From positions 1-39,468 of the forward strand of contig JAURMQ010000001.1 in NCBI GenBank assembly GCA_030830625.1: a DNA stretch of 39,468 nt. The letters are read 5' to 3'. Of the stretch, positions 8,490-16,937 are shown in pieces (the first letter of the stretch is position 1; each line of letters starts with the position of its first letter). The stretch comes from Flavobacteriaceae bacterium (GTDB lineage Bacteria; Bacteroidota; Bacteroidia; Flavobacteriales; Flavobacteriaceae). The notes under the pieces are model-generated. The model had not been told where the DNA came from. It did not search any database and saw only the letters and a list, made by a program, of their open reading frames with translations. The position numbers were made by a program, and so were the translations under genes.

Positions 8490-9566
8490 ATGGAACGTTA
8501 CTATCGACATATTCGTTTAGCAGAAATTGGATTGCGAGGCCAACAACGCCTTTCAGAGGCAAAAGTCTTGGTTGTAGGTGCTGGAGGATTGGGGTGTCCT
8601 GTACTCCTATACCTTGCAGCTGCAGGAATTGGCACCCTTGGAATCATGGACGACGATGTGGTAGCCATTTCCAACCTACAGCGTCAGATTCTCTTCGGAA
8701 CATCTGATCTGGGGAAGTCAAAAGCCATGATAGCCAAAAAGCACCTCATCGAATTAAACGGCGATATACAGATCAATGCCCATAACGAAAAACTTAACCC
8801 GAAAAACGCCTTAGAGTATATAGAACCCTACGATATAATTGTTGACGGAACAGATAATTTTGAAGCGCGTTATTGGATCAATGATGCCTGCATCCTGTTA
8901 AACAAAACCTTCGTTTATGGAGCGATTTATAAATTTGAGGGGCAAGTCACTGTTTTCAATCATCAAAATGGACCCAGTTATCGTTGTTTGTTTCCATCAC
9001 CGCCTGAGCAAGAAAGTATTCCCAACTGTGAGGAAGTTGGAGTTTTGGGGGTTTTACCGGGAATCATTGGAACACTTCAAGCCACCGAGGTCCTCAAAAT
9101 ACTATTAAACATTGGATCCCCTCTATCTGGAAAACTTTTGTGCTACAACATGCTGACCCATGAGCAAAGATTGATAAATCTTCCACGAAAAGAACAAAGC
9201 ATTCAGCAAGTCAAAGCCCGTAATGCTCTTGTCGAAAGAGAAACTCCGTGGAATTGTGACCTCACGCCTACCTTAAAATTTCAAGACGCAATAAAAAAAA
9301 AGAATGTCCACTTTATTGACCTTAGAGGAGCAGAAGAGCAACCCAAGCTGCCTTTAAAGCCAATCCTTTACATTCCATTTACGGAATTGGAATCAAGAAT
9401 GGGTGAACTTTCCAAATCTGCTCTGTATGTATTTTTTTGTCAGTCAGGAAAACGAAGCAAAACAGCCGTTCGCTTGATGCAAGAGCGAAAAATGAATAAT
9501 TGCTTCAGTTTAATTGAAGGTGCACCAGAGATTCTACGTTTATTAAAGCAAACAAAAACAGCATGA
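8490..9566 (+). CDS. moeB: MoeB/ThiF-type adenylyltransferase with C-terminal rhodanese-like domain
   Basis: RYYRHIRLAEIGLRGQQRLSEAKVLVVGAGGLGCPVLLYLAAAGIGTLGIMDDDVV; YRCLFPSPP; C-terminal HFIDLRG...YVFFCQSGKRSKTAVRLM. Start at ATG 8490, 4 nt after moaD. Confidence 0.92.
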   Translation: MERYYRHIRLAEIGLRGQQRLSEAKVLVVGAGGLGCPVLLYLAAAGIGTLGIMDDDVVAISNLQRQILFGTSDLGKSKAMIAKKHLIELNGDIQINAHNEKLNPKNALEYIEPYDIIVDGTDNFEARYWINDACILLNKTFVYGAIYKFEGQVTVFNHQNGPSYRCLFPSPPEQESIPNCEEVGVLGVLPGIIGTLQATEVLKILLNIGSPLSGKLLCYNMLTHEQRLINLPRKEQSIQQVKARNALVERETPWNCDLTPTLKFQDAIKKKNVHFIDLRGAEEQPKLPLKPILYIPFTELESRMGELSKSALYVFFCQSGKRSKTAVRLMQERKMNNCFSLIEGAPEILRLLKQTKTA

Positions 9567-10006
9567 AAGAAAGAAAATTAAAAAATGTCTTTAAACAAGG
9601 AGCCATTCCTCCCGATTTTATTGCTACGGCCATTGCCAATCATCAAAGTAAAACAAACATTGGTGCTCACGATATATTTTTAGGACAAGTTAGAGCGGAC
9701 ACCTTTGGAGATAAAACAGTTACAGCGATTGAATATACTGCCCATGAATCAATGGCCAATCAGGTTTTTCATGAGCTCCGAGAAGCAACCTTTGAAAAAT
9801 TCGATCTCAGTTGTATGCACATCTATCACAGCTTGGGAAAAGTCCGGGCTGGAGAAATCTGTTTTTTTGTGTTTGTTTCAGGGGCACACAGAAAAGAGGT
9901 ATTTGATGCACTTGAATATCTGGTTGAGGACATTAAAGCCAAAGTCCCGATTTTTGGCAAAGAAATCTTTGAAGACAGTACCCATCAATGGAAAGTAAAT
10001 AACTGA
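9563..10006 (+). CDS. moaE: Molybdopterin synthase catalytic subunit MoaE
   Basis: ALGAxxxFLGxVR-like GAHDIFLGQVRADTFGDKTVTAIEYTAHESMA; HSLGKVRAGEICFFVFVSGAHRKEVFDALEYLVEDIKAKVPIFGKE. ATGA overlap with moeB. Confidence 0.93.
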   Translation: MKERKLKNVFKQGAIPPDFIATAIANHQSKTNIGAHDIFLGQVRADTFGDKTVTAIEYTAHESMANQVFHELREATFEKFDLSCMHIYHSLGKVRAGEICFFVFVSGAHRKEVFDALEYLVEDIKAKVPIFGKEIFEDSTHQWKVNN

Positions 10007-10010
10007 AGCC

Positions 10011-10925
10011 ATGGTAGATATAACGCACAAACAAAATACATTACGCATTGCTACTGCTGAGGCAAGCGTAAAAGTAAGTCGAAAGGAAACCATCGATGCC
10101 ATTCAGAAAAACACCGTTCCCAAAGGAGATGTTTTTCAAATGAGCAGAGCCGCTGGACTACTTGGGGTAAAAAAAACCCCCGAATTATTACCCGATTGCC
10201 ATCCACTACCCATTGAATATACTGGGATTGTATTTGAGGTAGTGGGGTTGACCATTCGTATTGAGTGCACCATAAAAACCATTTATAAAACAGGGGTTGA
10301 GGTTGAAGCCATGCATGGAGCAAGTATTGTTGCACTCAATATGTACGACATGTTAAAACCTATTGATAAAGGCGTTGAAATTCATCAAATTCGTTTGCTA
10401 TCTAAAAAAGGGGGGAAAACAGAGATGAACAAAAATCTAAAGGCGAATATTCAAGCGGCAGTAATTGTTTGCTCAGATTCTGTAAGTGCGGGAAAAAATG
10501 AGGACCAATCAGGCAAAGTAATTGTTGACGCGCTAAAACAATGGAAGGTTGATGTTGCGGAGTATTCCATTATCCCCGATGAGGTTTTTCAAATTCAGGA
10601 AAAAGTAAAACAATATACGGCACAAGGGATTTCATTAATTATTTTCACAGGCGGTACAGGTCTATCCCCCAGAGATCAAACACCCGAAGCCCTTCGTCCG
10701 TTAATTGAAAGAGAAATTCAAGGAATAGAAGAGGCCATCCGTAATTATGGACAGCAACGTACCCCCTATGCCATGCTCTCTCGCAGCCTAGCCGGAATGG
10801 TCAAAGACAGTTTGGTTTTAGCACTTCCAGGTTCAACGACAGGAGCAAAGGAATCCATACAAGCCATCTTTCCAGCCGTCTTGCATCTATTTGATATTAT
10901 TAAAGGCGCTCAACACAATAAATGA
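10011..10925 (+). CDS. Fused cyclic pyranopterin monophosphate synthase MoaC + MoaB/Mog molybdopterin adenylyltransferase
   Basis: N-terminal MVDITHKQNTLRIATAEA...KGDVFQMSRAAGLLGVKKTPELLPDCHPL (MoaC); C-terminal AAVIVCSDSVSAGKNEDQSG...FTGGTGLSPRDQTPEALRPL...LVLALPGSTTGAKE (MoaB/Mog). Confidence 0.95.
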   Translation: MVDITHKQNTLRIATAEASVKVSRKETIDAIQKNTVPKGDVFQMSRAAGLLGVKKTPELLPDCHPLPIEYTGIVFEVVGLTIRIECTIKTIYKTGVEVEAMHGASIVALNMYDMLKPIDKGVEIHQIRLLSKKGGKTEMNKNLKANIQAAVIVCSDSVSAGKNEDQSGKVIVDALKQWKVDVAEYSIIPDEVFQIQEKVKQYTAQGISLIIFTGGTGLSPRDQTPEALRPLIEREIQGIEEAIRNYGQQRTPYAMLSRSLAGMVKDSLVLALPGSTTGAKESIQAIFPAVLHLFDIIKGAQHNK

Positions 10926-11929
10926 AAACAAAGCAACCTCTTTTGACCGATGCCTTTGGAAGAGCACACCAGTATCTGCGAATTTCATTGACAGAGCGGT
11001 GCAATCTTCGATGCTCCTATTGTATGCCGTTGGAAGGTGTGCAACTTGCTCCCAAATCCCATTTGATGACCCATGAAGAGATATTTACCATAGCAAAGAC
11101 TTTTGTTGAAAATGGGGTAACTAAAATCAGACTTACCGGGGGAGAGCCTTTGATACGAAAAGATTTTGATCGTATTTTAAATCAATTGGCCACCCTTCCT
11201 GTCGCTTTATCCCTAACAACCAATGGGGTCAATGTAGATCAATACATTCCACTTTTAAAAAAGGTGGGGATGACATCCATCAATATAAGTTTAGACACCC
11301 TAAAAGCTCAACGATTCAAAGAAATTACCCATCGTGATTATTTCGACCGGGTATACAAAAACATGCAATTACTTCTGGAAGCGGGACTAAAGGTAAAGGT
11401 CAATGTAGTCCTCATGCAAGGGGTCAATGACGACGAAATTCTTGACTTTATCCGTCTTACGGAAAAACTTCCCTATACGATTCGTTTTATTGAATTTATG
11501 CCTTTTGATGGGAATCGTTGGCATTTGGAAAAAATGGTAGCCTCAGAAAAAATTATGGAAACCATCACCTCACACTATGGGGAAGACAGAGTTGTAAAGC
11601 TAAAGGATGCTCCCAATGATACTTCAAAAAACCATCAAATTAAAGGAGCTGCAGGAAGATTTGCCCTGATAACAACAGTGACCAATCCCTTCTGTGATTC
11701 CTGTAATCGCATACGACTTACTGCCAATGGACACATAAAAAACTGTTTGTTCTCCCAAACCGAAAATGATTTATTAAGCCTACTTCGATCAGGAAAATCG
11801 ATCGAGCCCATAATTCGTAAAGCGGTTTTAGGAAAATTAGCGGTTCGTGGAGGTATGGACGACTTGGAAAAATTAAAAAATCCTGATTTACACAGAAATA
11901 ACCGCAGTATGATTACGATTGGGGGTTAA
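10922..11929 (+). CDS. moaA: GTP 3',8-cyclase MoaA (radical SAM)
   Basis: LRISLTERCNLRCSYCMPLEG; KIRLTGGEPLIRKDF; C-terminal CDSCNRIRLTANGHIKNCLF second cluster motif; ends GG. ATGA overlap with the fusion gene. Confidence 0.96.
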   Translation: MKTKQPLLTDAFGRAHQYLRISLTERCNLRCSYCMPLEGVQLAPKSHLMTHEEIFTIAKTFVENGVTKIRLTGGEPLIRKDFDRILNQLATLPVALSLTTNGVNVDQYIPLLKKVGMTSINISLDTLKAQRFKEITHRDYFDRVYKNMQLLLEAGLKVKVNVVLMQGVNDDEILDFIRLTEKLPYTIRFIEFMPFDGNRWHLEKMVASEKIMETITSHYGEDRVVKLKDAPNDTSKNHQIKGAAGRFALITTVTNPFCDSCNRIRLTANGHIKNCLFSQTENDLLSLLRSGKSIEPIIRKAVLGKLAVRGGMDDLEKLKNPDLHRNNRSMITIGG

Positions 11930-12548
11930 GGGAAAGCTGAGATAGTAGTTCTCGATAAGCCTCTTCAGTATCCACGTCTGCCAATAGCTTTTTTCCGGGA
12001 ATACGGCTGATGTGTTGAGCATATTTGGCCATCAATTTTTGCGCTCCCTGATCTCTCGAAAAGCCGAGAATTTCCTTAAAGTAAAAAGCATCAAAAAATG
12101 CCGGCACCCCCAGGCTTCCGTCGGGGTAGCTGGAAGCGATGATTTGTTTTTTATTGATGCCGACTTGATTGAGGAATTGAGTTAAATAAATATTATCTAT
12201 CAAGGGTTGATCGGCCAAGAGGATCAATACTCCCGATGCTTTGGGACAACTTTTGAGGATTGCATTTAGGCCCACTGCAATCGAATTTCCCATACCTTCT
12301 TTCCATTGAGAATTGATTACTATCTTAACGCCTTGGGGAGGAATCAAAGGGAGCAATTGTTCATGATAAGCCCCAACAACGACAAAAAGGGGATGTCTTT
12401 TGAAGGTTAATGCAGTGGCCATAGCGTGCTCAAAAAGAGTACTCTTTCCCCAAGGAAGTAATTGTTTTGGCTTTCCTATTCGTGAGGATTTTCCTGCCGC
12501 TAAAAGTAAAATCGGAATTTCAGGCATGTATTCGTCCGGCTTTATCAC
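11913..12548 (-). CDS. mocA: MocA/MobA-like NTP transferase (molybdenum cofactor cytidylyltransferase-like)
   Basis: PILLLAAGKSSRIGKPKQLLPWGKSTLFEHA; GMGNSIAVGL; LILLADQPLI. Start may be the internal MPEIP at 12527. Confidence 0.87.
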   Translation of the reverse strand: MIKPDEYMPEIPILLLAAGKSSRIGKPKQLLPWGKSTLFEHAMATALTFKRHPLFVVVGAYHEQLLPLIPPQGVKIVINSQWKEGMGNSIAVGLNAILKSCPKASGVLILLADQPLIDNIYLTQFLNQVGINKKQIIASSYPDGSLGVPAFFDAFYFKEILGFSRDQGAQKLMAKYAQHISRIPGKKLLADVDTEEAYRELLSQLSLNPQS

Positions 12549-13536
12549 GAAGGGCCATAGGGGTTTGTTTCCTGATACAACTCAGTATTTCACTAATGAT
12601 CGAAATGGCGATTTCCTCCGCAGACTCTGCCCCTATATTTAAACCTGCAGGCCCATGCATTTCCTCTAAAAAGTCAATTCTGGCATCGGGATAAAGCTCC
12701 ATGAAATCATTAAATAAGCGTTCTCTTCTCTTTTTGGGACCTAACAATCCAAAATAGGCAGGCTTTGCATTTTGGAAGGATATCAGTGCTTTTAAATCCT
12801 TGCTAAAACTGTGGCTCATCAAAACAATAGCACTCTCTTGGTCAATTCCTGACATGGGGATTTCTTCGGGAAGCGGGGTCAAGAAATGGGTAGCTCCTGG
12901 GAAAAAATCAATCGTTTTTGACTCGTCGGGACTCGCAATGATGGTGACTTCCCAACCCAAACTACTGGCCATTTTACAAAGAGTTACCGCATCGTGTTCT
13001 GCTCCGAAAATAAACAATTTAAAACAAGGGGGCATTTCTTGTCGAAATGTCTCCTTAGCTGATACTGGAGAAATCACTGGAATTCCTGAGAAAGAAAACT
13101 TGCCCTGCTCCAATTCCAGTTGTGACCCCATATCCTCAAATTCTCCTATGGCTTTATCAAAGTAAGAAACAATGGAAAAAGATCGGCGATGCGTAAAATG
13201 ATTTTCCAGTTGTTTACACATTTCCGCCGAAGTAATAAAAGGTTCAATTAAAATATATATGATACCCTCACACCCCAAACGATACCGGCCATCATAAGTC
13301 ATCATTTTGGTCCGCTTGTTTTTAAAGACACTCTCCGCTTGACGCTGAATCTCTTTTTCAACACATCCTCCACTTACTGCCCCAACTATTTGGCCATCGT
13401 CTAAAAGCAGCATGCGCACCCCTGGTCTTCGATATGATGATCCCTCCAGAGCGACTACCGTAGCCATGACAACCTCACCCCCTTTTTCGATGTGAGTATG
13501 GGCAACATGGACAAGATGTTTAAATTCGTGGGTCAT
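12520..13536 (-). CDS. xdhC: XdhC/CoxI family protein (molybdenum hydroxylase maturation)
   Basis: ATVVALEGSSYRRPGVRMLLLDDGQIVGAVSGGCVEKEI; FIFGAEHDAVTLCKMASSLGWEVTII; GLLGPKKRRERL; GPAGLNIGAESAEEIAISIISEI. Confidence 0.92.
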   Translation of the reverse strand: MTHEFKHLVHVAHTHIEKGGEVVMATVVALEGSSYRRPGVRMLLLDDGQIVGAVSGGCVEKEIQRQAESVFKNKRTKMMTYDGRYRLGCEGIIYILIEPFITSAEMCKQLENHFTHRRSFSIVSYFDKAIGEFEDMGSQLELEQGKFSFSGIPVISPVSAKETFRQEMPPCFKLFIFGAEHDAVTLCKMASSLGWEVTIIASPDESKTIDFFPGATHFLTPLPEEIPMSGIDQESAIVLMSHSFSKDLKALISFQNAKPAYFGLLGPKKRRERLFNDFMELYPDARIDFLEEMHGPAGLNIGAESAEEIAISIISEILSCIRKQTPMALRDKAGRIHA

Positions 13537-13589
13537 TTTATTGACGAGTCAGATTGTCTTGGGGCCACACTATTATCATTTCTGTTTTA

Positions 13590-15749
13590 TCAACCGATAA
13601 TTTTATCCGCACCTAGGTTTTTGATGAAAGGTTGCCTGGTCATACGGCTGCCCGTAGCAGCAAAAATGGCATTGGCAACAGCACCACCGGCAGGAGGAAG
13701 TGTGGGTTCCCCCAAACCTGTTGGAGCAATATTATTCTGAATAAAATGCACATCTACTCGGGGCGTTTCACCCATACGGATCAATCGGTATTTATCGAAA
13801 TTTTGGGATTGAGGTTTTCCATTCTTAAAACTCAATTCCCCATACATAGCGTGCCCGATACCGTCGATCACTCCTCCAACTACTTGATTTTCAGCCCCTA
13901 AGGGATTTACCAACACTCCACAATCAACAGCACAGGTCACTTTTGTAACCTGTGGAATTCCATCTTTCAGGACAACCTCGGCTACTTCTGCCACATGTGT
14001 GTTGTGAGAATAATAGGCAGAAAATCCTTGGTAAACTCCTTTTACTTTCTTTCCCCAATTCGACTTTTCAACAGCCATTCGAATAACCGCCTGAAAACGT
14101 TCCGGACTGTATTGGATACTTTTGTCTGTTGTTCCTTTTACTTTTTCAAGCAGATCTAAATGCATCTGAATACGATCCTTCTTCAGGGTCATCGCCAATT
14201 CATCAAAGAAACTTTGTTCAGCAAATGCGAGAAAGTTGGTGTAAGGAGCTCTCCATGCTCCTGTAGTAATATTTCCCCTATAGTTGGCCACATCCACTTG
14301 ATAATTTTCAATAGCACCGGCAGGAAAAAAATTTGAAATAGTACTAGACATGTTTCCCCCTACAGCAGCTTCTTTCAGATGATAGCCATTGATCTCACCG
14401 TCTTTAATAGATGCAGCAATTTGGTATTTGGTGGAGGGACGGTAAGTTCCTGCAGTCATATCATCCTCTCTTGTGAAAACTATTTTGACTGGTTTTTTGG
14501 TAAGATTGGAAACCTCTGCAGCTTCCAACACAAAATCACCATACAAACGTCTTCCAAAACCGCCGCCCATTCGGGTCATTTCCAAATGAATGTCTTTAAC
14601 CTCCCGGTTCAACAGCTTTGCTACTTTTTTGGCTGTTCCTTCTGGAGTTTGGATTGGGCCTACCAAGTGAACTTTTTCATCGGTCACATTCGCATAAAAA
14701 TTCATGGGCTCCATACAGTTATGAGGTAAAAAAGGCGACTCATAAGTACGTTCCAAAATTTTATCAGCTTGTTTAAAAGCAGTGGCAACATCACCATCCT
14801 TTCTTATGGTTTTGAATTTTTTTCCGTTTAAAAGGCCAAAAAGTGTTTTGTGGTGAAAAGCCGAATCCTCTAAAACTGTTTCTTCTTTCCAAATTGCTTT
14901 TAACGCTTTTTTCCCTTTTATCACCGCCCAAGTAGTGTTTCCTAAAACCGCAATTTTGTTGCCAAATTGAATTACTTGATTCACTCCATTGACCTGTTCT
15001 GCGTCCGAGGCATCAAAAGAAACCAAGGCTTGTCCAAAAGCGGGTGGCCGAAGTACAACAGCATACTGCATGCCAGGGCTCTTGTAATCTAAACCAAATA
15101 GTGGTTTTCCAGTCACAATTTTATCGATGTCGACATTGCCGATTTCCTGCCCGATAATGCGGAAGTTTTTTGGCTCTTTAAGCTGAACATTTTCGGGGAC
15201 TTCAAGCAAAGCGGCTTCATTGACAAGGGCTCCGTAGCCCAATTTTTTTCCACTGCTGTGAAAAACAACTCCAGCCTCTGTAGAACATTCCGATGCGGCA
15301 ACCCCCCAACGGGCAGCAGCAGCATTGATCAACATTTGTCGGGCAGTAGCTCCCGTTTGTCGAAGAGGCTCCCAAGACTTGCGTAGGGATTGACTCCCTC
15401 CAGCAACTTGACGGGTGTAATTTTCAGAATCCAAAACCCCTTGTTTTACATAAACATCTTTCCAAGCAACGTCCAGTTCCTCTGCTATAAGCATGGGCAT
15501 AGAAGTCTTAACTCCTTGTCCGATTTCGGGATTGGGTGAAAAAATGGTTACTTTCCCTTCGTTTGAAATCTTGATAAAGGCATTAAAATTATTATAATCC
15601 AGCTGACTTAAGTCAACGGGCGGGGTCACATTGTTTTTACACGCAGTAAAAAGGTTAAACCCAATCAACATTCCACCTCCTGCCAATACAGAGGTTTGTA
15701 AAAATCCCCTACGACTCAAAGAAGGGACGGTGTTTTTATAGTTTTTCAT
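13590..15749 (-). CDS. Molybdopterin-binding large subunit of a xanthine dehydrogenase/isoquinoline 1-oxidoreductase-type enzyme, Tat signal
   Basis: SRRGFLQTSVLAGGGMLIGF Tat signal; FSPNPEIGQGVKTSMPMLIAEELD; RMGGGFGRRLYGDFVLEAAEVS; GAWRAPYTNFLAFAEQSFFDELA; GLGEPTLPPAGGAVANAIFAATG. Confidence 0.93.
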   Translation of the reverse strand: MKNYKNTVPSLSRRGFLQTSVLAGGGMLIGFNLFTACKNNVTPPVDLSQLDYNNFNAFIKISNEGKVTIFSPNPEIGQGVKTSMPMLIAEELDVAWKDVYVKQGVLDSENYTRQVAGGSQSLRKSWEPLRQTGATARQMLINAAAARWGVAASECSTEAGVVFHSSGKKLGYGALVNEAALLEVPENVQLKEPKNFRIIGQEIGNVDIDKIVTGKPLFGLDYKSPGMQYAVVLRPPAFGQALVSFDASDAEQVNGVNQVIQFGNKIAVLGNTTWAVIKGKKALKAIWKEETVLEDSAFHHKTLFGLLNGKKFKTIRKDGDVATAFKQADKILERTYESPFLPHNCMEPMNFYANVTDEKVHLVGPIQTPEGTAKKVAKLLNREVKDIHLEMTRMGGGFGRRLYGDFVLEAAEVSNLTKKPVKIVFTREDDMTAGTYRPSTKYQIAASIKDGEINGYHLKEAAVGGNMSSTISNFFPAGAIENYQVDVANYRGNITTGAWRAPYTNFLAFAEQSFFDELAMTLKKDRIQMHLDLLEKVKGTTDKSIQYSPERFQAVIRMAVEKSNWGKKVKGVYQGFSAYYSHNTHVAEVAEVVLKDGIPQVTKVTCAVDCGVLVNPLGAENQVVGGVIDGIGHAMYGELSFKNGKPQSQNFDKYRLIRMGETPRVDVHFIQNNIAPTGLGEPTLPPAGGAVANAIFAATGSRMTRQPFIKNLGADKIIG

Positions 15750-15752
15750 TGC

Positions 15753-16214
15753 TTAACTCATTCTTTCTGCAGCGACTTGAACTGCTTTTTCGATTTTGTT
15801 GTAGGAGGCACAGCGACAGATGTTATTATGCATGGCATCTCGAATCTCCTCGGAACTCGGTTTTTTTATTTCATTTAAAAATGCAGCAGCCGTCATTATC
15901 TGTCCCGTTTGACAATAGCCACATTGTGGTACATCAATTTCTTTCCAGGCCTCTTGCAATGGATGGTTTCCTGATTCAGATAGGCCCTCAATTGTTGTAA
16001 TTCTTTTACCTTCCAATTGAGAGACAGTGAGAAGGCAACTGCGAACAGCAACCCCATCAATATGAACAGTACACGCTCCGCACTGGCCAATACCACAGCC
16101 GTACTTTGTGCCGACCAAATCCAACTGATCTCTCAGCACCCATAGGAGAGGGCTAGTAGGATCGGCTTCAATTTGTTGTGTTTTACCGTTAAGGTCTAAA
16201 GTAAATTTTTCCAT
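15753..16214 (-). CDS. 2Fe-2S small subunit of the molybdenum hydroxylase (IorA-like)
   Basis: LWVLRDQLDLVGTKYGCGIGQCGACTVHIDG and QCGYCQTGQIMTAAAFL...NICRCASYNKIEKAV: both [2Fe-2S] motifs. 3-bp gap to the large subunit. Confidence 0.95.
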   Translation of the reverse strand: MEKFTLDLNGKTQQIEADPTSPLLWVLRDQLDLVGTKYGCGIGQCGACTVHIDGVAVRSCLLTVSQLEGKRITTIEGLSESGNHPLQEAWKEIDVPQCGYCQTGQIMTAAAFLNEIKKPSSEEIRDAMHNNICRCASYNKIEKAVQVAAERMS

Positions 16215-16937
16215 GGAATAAATTTTATTAAGGATAGTCTAATTTAAACAATTCCAACGAATTAATAATTTTGACGTTCAATCAATGAAATTAGTGGATA
16301 ATTTTTTTAAGGTTAAAACAGCATTTTATTATTACATGCATTTAAAATTAATATAAAAATTAATAAATAGTAAAAAAAGTAGAAAACCCTCCAACAGAAT
16401 TTTAAAATAATCTAAAATGGCAAGTCAGGTTTTACAGAAAGCAAATGCAATGAATGTTGATATTGGGAGAAGATGCCACTGGGACAAAAATAAAAAAGGG
16501 ATGATGTAGATTCTATCTATTGGTTTAATTAGTATTGATAAGTGTCCCATACCCTAAGAGGAGAGACACTGTAACAACCTCTTTTAATGCTCTGTTAGGT
16601 CTATGATGATAGTGATTTAGAAGGGATTTGGATGGGTTCAAACGAGACGCCTAAAAAAAAACTCCTACTGGTGTACCGAAAAGTTTTAAAAAATTAGTTT
16701 ATAATTTGATGTAAAAAATACGCATTCAAATAGAGTATGATTTATTGTGAAATATTTTAACATTTATTATTTGTTTATTTAATTTTTTTATATTTGAAAA
16801 TATTTTACCAAGAATTATTGCACCAACTTAAAATATTAATTTATTTACTATAATTATTAATGGTTTATAAAATTAATTTTAATAAGTTATTATGCACGCA
16901 TAACAACTCTTGTACTAAAAACAAATAATTAAATTTT

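Noticed and set aside
16770-16796. TTTG...TATATTTG as a -33/-7 promoter for susC
   Set aside because: The spacing between boxes is about 15 nt, not the expected 19-21, and the region is so AT-rich that the match is weak.
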